Virus record (IMG/VR): IMGVR_UViG_3300037541_000522
Location: 1-64,000 of that record
Strand: one strand, 5' to 3'
Source: a virus
Length of the DNA stretch: 64,000 nucleotides
Part shown: piece after piece, positions 47,750 through 53,853 of the stretch
Position numbering within the stretch: position 1 is the first letter of the stretch
How the letters are laid out: each line of letters starts with the position of its first letter
Notes under the pieces: model-generated
What the model saw: the letters and a program-made list of their open reading frames with translations, nothing else
What the model was told of the DNA's origin: nothing
The model's database searches: none
Position numbers and translations under genes: made by a program

Positions 47750-48317
47750 AGGGATTTGCTAGGTAAAAAGCTAGGGCAAAGCCTAGTGGAGTCATACTAC
47801 GCAATTCTTTAGTTCGTTCTGATTTACCACCTAATTGCATTATTGGCGATTTAGGGTCGGGATCAACTGGTGATTGAGGCAGGTCACGATTAAATGTGCC
47901 CCACAATCCTGTTTTCTTGGTGTAGGCGTCACCAAACCACCACGGCTGAAAGTACCAAGGTGTGCCTAGTTCTGGCCTAAGTTTTGCTAGTCTACCCACA
48001 GGATTTTCAATCACCCACCATTTGGGTTCATGATAGCTTATGATTTCTAGGGTTTTATCTACTAGCTGTAGGCTCTGCTGGGTACGCCCATCCCTATCTT
48101 TTTGCCCCCAGTACTGAGCACCACTACTAGCAAAGTCTGTGCAAGGTGGAGCAGCTAGGATGCCGTGTATGGGTTGTGGTAAGTCGCCGGGAGTTATATC
48201 AAGTATATCAAGACCAAGTTTAACGTCTACTTGATATACGTCATATAATCCGCTGTCGCGGTAGTATTTAGGCCAATTGCCACTATAATCGAACAGGGAA
48301 AGTATAATTTTTTTCAT
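47748..48317 (-). CDS. DNA cytosine C5-methyltransferase-like protein
   Basis: 189 residues. ILSLFDYSGNWPKYYRDSG is a motif I-like SAM site; ILAAPPCTDF carries the PC catalytic motif IV, and WWVIENPVGRL the ENP/ENV-type motif VI. The protein is short, with a reduced target-recognition region, as in several phage methyltransferase-like proteins. It could protect DNA from restriction. The ATG begins at the final A of the tRNA-Gly CCA, leaving no leader or ribosome site other than the tRNA itself; the stop codon overlaps tRNA-Val. Confidence 0.8.
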   Translation of the reverse strand: MKKIILSLFDYSGNWPKYYRDSGLYDVYQVDVKLGLDILDITPGDLPQPIHGILAAPPCTDFASSGAQYWGQKDRDGRTQQSLQLVDKTLEIISYHEPKWWVIENPVGRLAKLRPELGTPWYFQPWWFGDAYTKKTGLWGTFNRDLPQSPVDPDPKSPIMQLGGKSERTKELRSMTPLGFALAFYLANP

Positions 48318-48394
48318 GGAGCGGGTAGGGAGATTCGAACTCCTCACTTCGAGTTTGGAAGACTGGCGTGCTAACCGTTAAACACTATACCCGC
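48317..48394 (-). tRNA. tRNA-Gly(TCC)
   Basis: Acceptor GCGGGTA/TACCCGC, loop CTTCCAA (TCC), T-arm and encoded CCA. The last A of CCA is the first base of the following ATG, and 17 nt of its 5' half overlap the end of the DUF1289 gene. Confidence 0.92.
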
Positions 48395-48557
48395 TAGTAT
48401 ACCTAACTTGTCTATAGAATAGTTTATTAACTACTTGTTCTCGTTGTTTGTCTGTGTATGCTGTCCAGTCTTGGATTTCTTCCCTAGTTCTCCAGCAGTC
48501 TATACATAGCTCTAGTTTAGGGTCTAGCCTACACACTTTAATACAAGGGGTAATCAT
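48378..48557 (-). CDS. DUF1289 family small Cys protein
   Basis: 59 residues. TPCIKVCRLDPKLELCIDCW followed by RTREEIQDW is the DUF1289 pattern (four cysteines, likely metal or Fe-S binding). Function of the family is unknown. The start follows the previous stop (TAATATG). The stop codon lies inside tRNA-Gly. Confidence 0.85.
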   Translation of the reverse strand: MITPCIKVCRLDPKLELCIDCWRTREEIQDWTAYTDKQREQVVNKLFYRQVRYTSGYSV

Positions 48558-48558
48558 A

Positions 48559-48681
48559 TTAGTCTAAGACTAGCACTTCTACATCCCAGAATCCCCACTC
48601 GTCCACAGTCCAATTTAGGAACATTTTAGTTGGTAGGGGAATAAGGTAGCCAGCACTGGGTGGAATTTTTGTTTGGTTCAT
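48559..48681 (-). CDS. Very small protein
   Basis: 40 residues from the ATG at 48681 (MNQTKIPPSAG start, WTVDEWGFWDVEVLVLD end). Earlier in-frame starts would read through the terminator and tRNA-Ser and are not credible. Weak ribosome site. Coding is supported by tight coupling to the DUF1289 gene. Confidence 0.5.
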   Translation of the reverse strand: MNQTKIPPSAGYLIPLPTKMFLNWTVDEWGFWDVEVLVLD

Positions 48682-48693
48682 TGGCGCAAATCT

Positions 48694-48722
48694 AAAAAGT
48701 AGAGGGTGCTGGGCACCCTCTA
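48694..48722 (-). terminator. Terminator after tRNA-Ser
   Basis: Minus-strand stem TAGAGGGTGC/GCACCCTCTA with 3-nt loop then CTTTTT. Confidence 0.9.
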
Positions 48723-48725
48723 TGT

Positions 48726-48815
48726 TGGCAGAAGCGGTGAGATTCGAACTCACGGACCCCTTACGGAATCGTCGGTTTTCAAGACCGGTGCCTTAAACCC
48801 CTCGACCACGCTTCT
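48726..48815 (-). tRNA. tRNA-Ser(TGA)
   Basis: Class II tRNA with long variable arm. Acceptor AGAAGCG/CGCTTCT, loop CTTGAAA (TGA), encoded CCA. First two bases overlap the Hsp20 stop codon. Confidence 0.93.
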
Positions 48816-49254
48816 AAAGATCAAGCTGTTGTTGTCCACCAATAGGAATACGCTTAGGCTTCAGGGTTTCTTGCAAGCCTAGGTAAACCTTTAACAAGCC
48901 GTCTTTAAGCTCGGCATGTAGGACTTCATACTGATTGTCTAGGAAAAAGCTACGAGTAAAGCCTCTGTAGGCAATACCTTGATGAATCCAAGCTGTATAA
49001 TCTTTATCTTCTTCCTGCTCAGACTTTTGAGCAGTAATTACAAGTTCGCCTTTTGATACTTCCAGACTAATCTCTGATTCCTTAAAACCAGCAACAGCTA
49101 GTTCTAGGAGATACTTGTGATCTTCTGCTTTGCGAACATTGTATGGTGGATAATTAACATTTGCTTTAGCAATCATTTGCGTATGCAATTTGTTAATGCG
49201 ATCTTGGGCTTCATCAAAGCCTAGAAAGTATTTATTAATATCTTTTAGTGTCAT
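48814..49254 (-). CDS. Small heat-shock protein (Hsp20/IbpA-like)
   Basis: 146 residues. Alpha-crystallin domain: YPPYNVRKAEDHKYLLEL, AVAGFKESEISLEV, GELVITAQK, IAYRGFTRSFFL and the C-terminal KPKRIPI motif (I-x-I). A holdase chaperone; phage copies are common in aquatic T4-like phages. GAGGAGAATGAG precedes the ATG. The stop codon TAG overlaps tRNA-Ser. Confidence 0.95.
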   Translation of the reverse strand: MTLKDINKYFLGFDEAQDRINKLHTQMIAKANVNYPPYNVRKAEDHKYLLELAVAGFKESEISLEVSKGELVITAQKSEQEEDKDYTAWIHQGIAYRGFTRSFFLDNQYEVLHAELKDGLLKVYLGLQETLKPKRIPIGGQQQLDL

Positions 49255-49312
49255 CTCATTCTCCTCGGTTGAGCAAGAATTGTTAATAAAAATGCCAAAT
49301 GGCCATTTAAGT

Positions 49313-49615
49313 CCAGGTTTTCTGTTACGAGGATAACCTGGAACCCTAAGCCGAGTTTAGGCGGCTAATGCGAACGTTTCATCGTTTGCGTTTAGTTTGT
49401 TTGCTTCTCTAGCCGGGTAGTCCCAGCCCTACGGCTTCTGCATTGCCGAGTTGTCCATCTTCCTACTCTGCACCCTGTCGAAACCATGACTAGCCCATCA
49501 GAAACATTCTCACGGTTTATCTTTCCGTTCCCAAATACATGGACAAAAATGTTTCTGGTGGACCAGGCGGGAGTCGAACCCGCGTCCAAAGCACCTTTGG
49601 GTTAACTTCATACAA
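49313..49615 (-). ncRNA. ssrA: tmRNA, circularly permuted two-piece form
   Basis: On the minus strand the 3' acceptor piece comes first: T-arm GCGGG/CCCGC, strand CUGGUCC, A and CCA (ends 49556). After a 59-nt intervening loop the 5' piece starts at 49496 with GGGCTAG, which pairs over seven positions with CUGGUCC and includes the alanine identity G3-U70. The conserved GGTTTCGACAGG follows. The tag reading frame at 49389-49360 encodes ANDETFALAA then TAA (49359-49357). Flanking GAAACATT/AATGTTTC repeats in the loop extend the stem in the precursor. Outer ends are approximate: a hairpin at 49341-49313 closes the coding piece. It would rescue stalled ribosomes and tag peptides for proteolysis with host SmpB. 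Confidence 0.95.
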
Positions 49616-49795
49616 CTATATCTTCTTTTGCGTAACACTACAACTACCAACTAGGGTTTTACCTTTAGTTTCGTAGTCTAGTTTAAGTTTGGCTAGTGCT
49701 TGTTCGCACTCAGCTCTGCTAGAGTATGCACCTCTAGTTCCGTGCTCGCCGCCAGTGCCTAACACAGAAAATAGTATAATCCATACCCAAGCCAT
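49616..49795 (-). CDS. Small exported or membrane protein
   Basis: 59 residues from the ATG at 49795 (AGGATAAA upstream). N-terminal hydrophobic segment (MAWVWIILFSVLGTG) then a small domain with two cysteines (AECEQALAKL, GSCSV). Its stop lies next to the acceptor piece of the tmRNA. Confidence 0.6.
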   Translation of the reverse strand: MAWVWIILFSVLGTGGEHGTRGAYSSRAECEQALAKLKLDYETKGKTLVGSCSVTQKKI

Positions 49796-49800
49796 AGTAT

Positions 49801-50190
49801 TTATCCTATATCTTGTGCCCAAGAATGCTGATTCCAGAACTCACTAACTTTTGCTTGGTCAAGACCACAAAACTCAGCAAATTTAGTTAGCAAGTTGTCA
49901 TCATGTTCAGCATCAAAAATGCTATTATGTATAGTCAGGTATCCTGCCATCTGTGCAGGAGCATAGGCTTCTGGCCCGAACTCAAACACATTGTAGAGAA
50001 CATACCTGTAAGTGCCCTTGTCCTCAATATCACCTTTGTAGATGCGACGACACACTGCACAGAATGCATCAAGCTGTTGCTCTTTGGTTAAACTATTCCA
50101 GTACTCCTCACTAGCCTGCTCAATATTTAGCATAGCTTTATTCCAAGCTTCGCCAATTTCACTTAGTGAATCTTTAAGTTCTTCGTTCAT
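49801..50190 (-). CDS. Conserved phage protein of unknown function
   Basis: 129 residues, acidic, helical. EEYWNSLTKEQQLDAFCAVC followed by YRYVLYNVFEFGPEAY; a recurrent pattern in phage accessory proteins, without assigned role. Confidence 0.65.
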   Translation of the reverse strand: MNEELKDSLSEIGEAWNKAMLNIEQASEEYWNSLTKEQQLDAFCAVCRRIYKGDIEDKGTYRYVLYNVFEFGPEAYAPAQMAGYLTIHNSIFDAEHDDNLLTKFAEFCGLDQAKVSEFWNQHSWAQDIG

Positions 50191-50202
50191 GATTATACTT
50201 AG

Positions 50203-50277
<75 letters not shown>

Positions 50278-50281
50278 GGTG

Positions 50282-50357
50282 TGGAGTAGATGACAGGACT
50301 CGAACCTGCATATACTGGATTTGCAATCCAGTCCCTAGCCTTTCGGGTCACATCTAC
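50282..50357 (-). tRNA. tRNA-Cys(GCA)
   Basis: Acceptor starting GTAGATG, loop TTGCAAA (GCA), encoded CCA. The TAG stop of the next gene upstream falls at positions 2-4 of the tRNA. Confidence 0.93.
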
Positions 50358-50575
50358 ATAATTCGGGGATCTAGCTTACGTTGGGTAACCAGCTGCTCAA
50401 ATGTTGCAAAGGTGCGCTCAAACTTAAGGTGATAAAGAGTCTTAAGTCCAAGTAAGAGATTATGCACATCGTCACTAAGTTCAAGACTATCAGTTTCCAT
50501 AATAGTCTGCAGATCATCGGTAATATGCCAGCAATCTAGGATTTCTTGTTCAAGATCAAAGCGGTCTTTAGTCAT
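50354..50575 (-). CDS. Small acidic unknown protein
   Basis: 73 residues (FDLEQEILDCWHITDDLQTI). A helical acidic protein widespread in phages. The start is 1 nt after the RNase H-like gene. Its stop codon lies within tRNA-Cys. Confidence 0.65.
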   Translation of the reverse strand: MTKDRFDLEQEILDCWHITDDLQTIMETDSLELSDDVHNLLLGLKTLYHLKFERTFATFEQLVTQRKLDPRIM

Positions 50576-50576
50576 T

Positions 50577-51047
50577 TTAGTTTGAAAGAATAAATTTTAG
50601 TCGGTCTGCTGCGTAACTTGCTGCAAATGCTTGAGGTTTAACTTGTGCTTCTATATTACAGGTGCCACGAATATATCCAATAGCTTGAGAAATTACTTGT
50701 GAACTAGCATAGCGATCATCTGGATTAATATCTAGATGCACTTCTACGTGTCGGTCTTGGAGTACATCGCTTAGCTCATTAAATAGCTGTGCGACCTTAT
50801 ACACTTCACCCATGAGTCGTAGCGCAGGCTTATCTCGGCGTTGATCATAGTCTCGCTCACGAGTAATATGACCAAATATCTTACAGCCGTGTTTGCCTTC
50901 AATGTGAACTACAACCGCTAGGTAGTATTCAGCCATCCAGCAATCACCACCACTTACACGCTCACTATCTGCGCCCAAGTATATTCGAGTATCTGCGCTT
51001 TGAGCACTAATAAACTGTTTAATTTCGTCTAGGTCGAATTGTTTCAT
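50577..51047 (-). CDS. RNase H-like protein (DUF458/YkuK type)
   Basis: 156 residues from the ATG at 51047; upstream in-frame codons would run through tRNA-Gln and are rejected. YLGADSERVSGG, then VHLDINPDD and ASYAADR fit the predicted RNase H-fold family DUF458 with conserved acidic residues. Nuclease activity is inferred. Confidence 0.75.
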   Translation of the reverse strand: MKQFDLDEIKQFISAQSADTRIYLGADSERVSGGDCWMAEYYLAVVVHIEGKHGCKIFGHITRERDYDQRRDKPALRLMGEVYKVAQLFNELSDVLQDRHVEVHLDINPDDRYASSQVISQAIGYIRGTCNIEAQVKPQAFAASYAADRLKFILSN

Positions 51048-51053
51048 GATTTG

Positions 51054-51127
51054 TGGCAGGGGTACTTGGAGTCGAACCAAGAATATGGGAATCAAAATCC
51101 TGTGTGATACCGTTTCACTATACCCCA
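51054..51127 (-). tRNA. tRNA-Gln(TTG)
   Basis: Acceptor TGGGGTA/TACCCCT with an unpaired 1-72, loop TTTTGAT (TTG), encoded CCA. Only 2 nt separate it from tRNA-Asn. Confidence 0.92.
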
Positions 51128-51129
51128 CT

Positions 51130-51204
51130 TGGCTCCACAGGCTGGGATCGAACCAACGACCAATTGATTAACAGTCAACTGCTCTACCGCTGAGCTACTG
51201 TGGA
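51130..51204 (-). tRNA. tRNA-Asn(GTT)
   Basis: Acceptor TCCACAG/CTGTGGA, loop CTGTTAA (GTT), encoded CCA. Its 5' end overlaps the stop of the 51195 gene by 10 nt. Confidence 0.93.
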
Positions 51205-51392
51205 ATATAATTAAGCTGTGCTAGAATGTACCGGTATACTGTTCTACGAGGTTCATCCCCTGACTCCAACATTTGGAGTGGAGTTTGCATACCAAATGCA
51301 CGATTAGGTGATTCGTACCACTTGTCTACTAGCTCTTGTGAACCTAGCATACTCTTTAGGCACATATTAAGTGTAGCGTATGGATACTTCAT
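51195..51392 (-). CDS. MbcA/ParS/Xre antitoxin C-terminal-like protein
   Basis: 65 residues. VDKWYESPNRAFGMQTPLQM followed by LESGDEPRRTVYRYI matches the DUF2384/MbcA-ParS-Xre toxin-binding domain pattern, but without the N-terminal HTH. No RES-type toxin gene lies nearby. AGGA upstream. Ends inside tRNA-Asn. Could neutralise a host toxin; this is inference. Confidence 0.7.
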   Translation of the reverse strand: MKYPYATLNMCLKSMLGSQELVDKWYESPNRAFGMQTPLQMLESGDEPRRTVYRYILAQLNYIPQ

Positions 51393-51409
51393 TCAGATTC
51401 CTAAGTGTA

Positions 51410-51495
51410 TGGTGCCCCGAGCCGGACTCGAACCGGCACGCATTTTCAGCGAGGGATTTTAAGTCCCTTGTGTCTACCTATTTCACCATCAGGGC
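51410..51495 (-). tRNA. tRNA-Leu(TAA)
   Basis: Class II. Acceptor GCCCTGA/TCGGGGC, loop CTTAAAA (TAA), long variable arm, encoded CCA. Confidence 0.93.
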
Positions 51496-51500
51496 TTAGA

Positions 51501-51716
51501 TCAGACTAGTACAGTTCCCCTGTCGTAGAGGATATAGATATTTTGGAACTGCTGGTGCATTAGGTCAAGGTCGCGGATCGAGCAGTAGGGTCCGCCTTCA
51601 ATTTGAAAGTCTTTGCCACCCTGCCAGTCGCGGAGCGCTTGCTCACGAGTCTTATACTGGCGACCATAGGCAGGCAGCAAGAACATGGGACTAGTAACTT
51701 GGTTCAACGCTTCCAT
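51501..51716 (-). CDS. Small conserved phage protein
   Basis: 71 residues (MFLLPAYGRQYKTREQALRD, then GPYCSIRDLDLM). This short pattern is recurrent in phages of aquatic bacteria. AGGAATC upstream. Function unknown. Confidence 0.7.
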   Translation of the reverse strand: MEALNQVTSPMFLLPAYGRQYKTREQALRDWQGGKDFQIEGGPYCSIRDLDLMHQQFQNIYILYDRGTVLV

Positions 51717-51745
51717 TTAGATTCCTAAATTGTCACAGAAATAAT

Positions 51746-51774
51746 ATTATAGCAAATCTGCGATTTAGGGTCAA
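51746..51774 (-). promoter_or_regulatory. Sigma-70 promoter
   Basis: -35 TTGACC, 17-bp spacer beginning CTAAATC, extended -10 TGCTATAAT, AAAATTTT upstream. Drives the 51716 gene and tRNA-Leu onward. Confidence 0.88.
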
Positions 51775-51788
51775 GACAAAAATTTTCT

Positions 51789-51862
51789 TGGCCTCCCCAT
51801 ACGGACTCGAACCGCAACCAACAGTTTTGGAGACTGTGATGCTGCCATTACACCATGAGGAG
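51789..51862 (-). tRNA. tRNA-Trp(CCA)
   Basis: Acceptor CTCCTCA/TGGGGAG, loop CTCCAAA (CCA), encoded CCA. D-arm resembles Gln/Gly types. Confidence 0.88.
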
Positions 51863-51867
51863 GTTAG

Positions 51868-51941
51868 TGGTTGCGGGAGAGGGAATCGAACCCCCATCTG
51901 GAGCTTATGAGACTCCTGAATTACCTTTACTCTATCCCGCG
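51868..51941 (-). tRNA. tRNA with CAT anticodon, initiator-like acceptor
   Basis: Acceptor CGCGGGA/TCCCGCA leaves a C1-A72 mismatch, an initiator tRNA hallmark, but the anticodon stem (GGAGT/GCTCC) lacks the three consecutive G-C pairs of initiators. Loop CTCATAA (CAT). Encoded CCA. Could be Met or Ile2. Confidence 0.88.
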
Positions 51942-51949
51942 AAAATTAG

Positions 51950-52108
51950 TTATTGTGAGCGATTGAACCAGTTACTAGTAGTAAGCCAGCGCTTTTCTAG
52001 ATCTTCTAGTTCTTTGTGGTCTTTAGGGCCGTATTCTTTGACATAATCCTCGAATGTGTACGGACGAACAAATTCCAGGACGCGCTGCCACATATCAGCG
52101 ACTTTCAT
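51950..52108 (-). CDS. Small unknown protein
   Basis: 52 residues (MKVADMWQRVLEFVRPYTF start). It overlaps the end of the upstream gene by 14 nt and ends 8 nt before tRNA-Met. Basic/aromatic, unrecognised. Confidence 0.65.
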   Translation of the reverse strand: MKVADMWQRVLEFVRPYTFEDYVKEYGPKDHKELEDLEKRWLTTSNWFNRSQ

Positions 52109-52334
52109 TATTTACAAAGCCGTATAGCTCTTTGGCTTTCTCTAGAATATCTTTAAAATCATAAAACTTGGGCATATGCGTAGCCCAATCTTCGGGCTGA
52201 ACCTTGCCAAGCTCTACCATCTGGTGAAATGTTTGCTCTGCAAATTGTTTATTAGCTTCAAACTGTTGTTGAAGATAGCCCTGAGCAAGTTGTAGCAGCT
52301 CAGTGCGAATTTCGTACGGATTTTTAGTTGTCAT
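52095..52334 (-). CDS. Small helical conserved phage protein
   Basis: 79 residues (TKNPYEIRTELLQLAQGYLQ then KAKELYGFVN). A widespread, uncharacterised T4-like accessory protein pattern. AAGGAAGTATC before the ATG. Confidence 0.7.
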   Translation of the reverse strand: MTTKNPYEIRTELLQLAQGYLQQQFEANKQFAEQTFHQMVELGKVQPEDWATHMPKFYDFKDILEKAKELYGFVNNESR

Positions 52335-52360
52335 GATACTTCCTTGTGTGTTGTGTGTGT

Positions 52361-52389
52361 AAAAGAAAAAAGCCGGTTACCTGTCCGGC
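52361..52389 (-). terminator. Terminator after the Pro/Glu tRNA unit
   Basis: Minus-strand stem GCCGG/CCGGC followed by TTTTTTCTTTT. Confidence 0.8.
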
Positions 52390-52477
52390 ATAACCCGTAT
52401 CGTCTGTTATGGATGACGCTAGCACTGCCGCGGCTAGTAACGGCTATAGCGGTTTAGGTTCTATAGCTAACCAGGAT
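52390..52477 (-). ncRNA. Possible small structured RNA between tRNA-Pro and terminator
   Basis: No ORF. Inverted repeats on the minus strand include CATAAC/GTTATG, GGTT/AACC around GCTATAGA and CTATAG-centred pairs. The segment leads directly into a terminator. Likely a folded 3' trailer or small RNA; function unknown. Confidence 0.35.
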
Positions 52478-52556
52478 TGGTCTCGGGGGTGGGATTCGAA
52501 CTCACGATCTCCTGCTCCCAAAGCAGGCGCTTTAAGCCGGACTAAGCTACACCGAG
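52478..52556 (-). tRNA. tRNA-Pro(TGG)
   Basis: Loop TTTGGGA (TGG) on a CCTGC/GCAGG stem, encoded CCA; acceptor CTCGGTG/CCCCGAG has one mismatch at 6-67. Confidence 0.92.
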
Positions 52557-52558
52557 TA

Positions 52559-52635
52559 TGGCACACCTAAGGGGATTCGAACCCCTGATCTACTCCGTGA
52601 AAGGGAGTTGTCCTAGGCCGCTAGACGATAGGTGC
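52559..52635 (-). tRNA. tRNA-Glu(TTC)
   Basis: Acceptor GCACCTA/TAGGTGT, loop TTTCACG (TTC), encoded CCA. It abuts the stop of the next gene exactly. Confidence 0.93.
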
Positions 52636-52794
52636 TTATTTTTTCGGCGGTTTAGGGTAAGGTTTCTTGCCCTTGTCACCTTCACGAGCATGAATAGCTG
52701 CTTCAGCAGCTTTACATGACTCTAGTGTGTCAAACTGGCAGTTGCCACGTTGACCATATTTGTACTTACCGTTTGCGCATTTATAGCAAGGCAT
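52636..52794 (-). CDS. Small zinc-ribbon-like protein
   Basis: 52 residues. CYKCANGKYKYG followed by NCQFDTLESCKAA gives C-x2-C ... C-x8-C, then a Lys/Pro-rich tail. Starts 2 nt after the previous stop and ends at tRNA-Glu. Probably metal binding. Confidence 0.7.
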   Translation of the reverse strand: MPCYKCANGKYKYGQRGNCQFDTLESCKAAEAAIHAREGDKGKKPYPKPPKK

Positions 52795-52796
52795 GG

Positions 52797-53102
52797 TTAA
52801 TCCAGTGCAGGAATTTTTGTTAGAGTTTTTGTTTTATGCCCTACAATAGTATCTGTAGGCTTGTACTCGCCATCTTGTTCCCTGTACACTCTGATTAAAG
52901 CACCTGGGTCATCTGGCGTTCCTGTAATTTTAAAACTACTACCGGGGATTTGTTCCTCGCCATTAGTAATTACTTTGGTAACTTTGCCACGAGCAGTACC
53001 GCCGCTTGAATTCCAACTAACGCTATCGCCCCTTTTAACATTTTTTGCTTTAGTAATTATAGCATCTAAGGCTGCTATAAGCGTTTCTGTAGAGTAGTTC
53101 AT
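52797..53102 (-). CDS. Hypervirulence-associated TUDOR-domain-like protein (DUF2945)
   Basis: 101 residues from the ATG at 53102 (GGAGAATACT upstream). KRGDSVSWNSSGGTARGKV and LIRVYREQDGEYKPTD, VGHKTKTLTKI match the Hva1_TUDOR family, common in bacteria and phages; function unknown. Upstream in-frame codons would pass through tRNA-Ser and are rejected. Confidence 0.85.
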   Translation of the reverse strand: MNYSTETLIAALDAIITKAKNVKRGDSVSWNSSGGTARGKVTKVITNGEEQIPGSSFKITGTPDDPGALIRVYREQDGEYKPTDTIVGHKTKTLTKIPALD

Positions 53103-53113
53103 AGTATTCTCCG

Positions 53114-53206
53114 TGGCAGTGAGTGTGGGATTCGAACCCACGGACCCGGTTGACCCGAATCGACGGTTTAGCAAACCGCTGCCTTAAGCCACTCAGCCAA
53201 CTCACT
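53114..53206 (-). tRNA. tRNA-Ser(GCT)
   Basis: Class II. Acceptor AGTGAGT/ACTCACT, loop TTGCTAA (GCT), long variable arm, encoded CCA. Confidence 0.92.
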
Positions 53207-53212
53207 AGGTTA

Positions 53213-53313
53213 TGGTAGAAGGGGTGGGAATCGAACCCACATTAACTGCCTTATCTGGACAGTGCTTACGAGTTTATAAGGCTCGCCCTAAGGCCAATAT
53301 TAGCAACCCTTCC
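53213..53313 (-). tRNA. Aberrant class II tRNA, anticodon probably TAT
   Basis: 101 nt. Acceptor GGAAGGG/CCCTTCT (G1-T72), perfect T-arm GTGGG/CCCAC, encoded CCA. The anticodon stem GCGAG/CTCGT (G-T closing) leaves a 9-nt loop CCTTATAAA; the central triplet TAT would read AUA (Ile). The variable region is very long (about 28 nt with ACTG/CAGT). An alternative 7-bp pairing GCCTTAT/ATAAGGC would hide the anticodon. The anticodon-arm sequence is close to the phage's own tRNA-Tyr. Confidence 0.6.
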
Positions 53314-53319
53314 ATTAAC

Positions 53320-53436
53320 TTATGCATCTAGTTTGCGATTTAGTTGACCACGAACTTGTTTATGGGTTTTGGTATGTGAACCCGCCCTACGTTTGCGGGC
53401 TAGTGCCACATACGGATTACGAGGTTTTAGTTTCAT
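53320..53436 (-). CDS. Very small basic protein
   Basis: 38 residues (MKLKPRNPYVALARKRRAGS, then HTKTHKQVRGQLNRKLDA). Similar short Arg/Lys-rich proteins are conserved in many phages. It lies between a promoter and the tRNA pair. Confidence 0.75.
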   Translation of the reverse strand: MKLKPRNPYVALARKRRAGSHTKTHKQVRGQLNRKLDA

Positions 53437-53492
53437 GATATACCTAAATTAAATATAAATTACTTTGCAGTTTTAATCAACGCCAAAGTAAT

Positions 53493-53521
53493 ATTATAGC
53501 AAACTAGATTGCATAGTTCAA
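53493..53521 (-). promoter_or_regulatory. Sigma-70 promoter
   Basis: -35 TTGAAC, 17-bp spacer, extended -10 TGCTATAAT, AAAATTTT upstream. Drives the small basic gene, the aberrant tRNA, tRNA-Ser and onward. Confidence 0.88.
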
Positions 53522-53531
53522 TATTAAAATT

Positions 53532-53747
53532 TTAACTGTCTTGTTCTACATAACGATAGTGTTTAGTTATCTCTGTAAAACATTCTTGAAATTGATCGCG
53601 GGCTTGTAGGAACTGTGTATAGGCTTGAGCACCGTTAGTTGCTAGAGCAAGACTAGCTGCACCCAAGTCATCTACAGCTTGCATTATGGTTTTGTAATCT
53701 TGTTCTTGTTTTGGGCACCAGTATTTATGAATTTTTAAAGCTGACAT
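53532..53747 (-). CDS. Small helical unknown protein
   Basis: 71 residues (MQAVDDLGAASLALATNGAQ in the centre). Unrecognised; last gene of the unit that starts with the virion-like cluster. Confidence 0.6.
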   Translation of the reverse strand: MSALKIHKYWCPKQEQDYKTIMQAVDDLGAASLALATNGAQAYTQFLQARDQFQECFTEITKHYRYVEQDS

Positions 53748-53801
53748 TTTTACTACTTTTTATTTAACTGTAATTTGAGAGCAGTCACACCCGCATGTAA
53801 T

Positions 53802-53833
53802 CTACTATAGTGCAGCCGCCTCATCTATAGTAG
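53802..53833 (-). other. Perfect 9-bp hairpin after virion-like gene
   Basis: Minus-strand CTACTATAG/CTATAGTAG with 14-nt loop, no T-run. A near-ideal AAGGAGG lies upstream without a usable start codon. Possibly an RNA processing or stabilising element. Confidence 0.5.
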
Positions 53834-53853
53834 TGTTATCGATACCGTCCTCC

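Noticed and set aside
48682-48753. N-terminal extension of the 40-residue protein
   Set aside because: It would read through the tRNA-Ser end and the terminator hairpin.
50577-51128. Longer N-terminus for the RNase H-like protein
   Set aside because: It would be translated from within tRNA-Gln; the ATG at 51047 removes the overlap.
53213-53313. Selenocysteine or stop-suppressor tRNA
   Set aside because: No TCA, CTA or TTA anticodon sits in a normal loop position, and the acceptor stem has 7 rather than 8 pairs.
53762-53833. 23-codon minus-strand ORF starting inside the 9-bp hairpin
   Set aside because: The nearest ribosome site is about 25 nt away and the start lies within the stem; no support.
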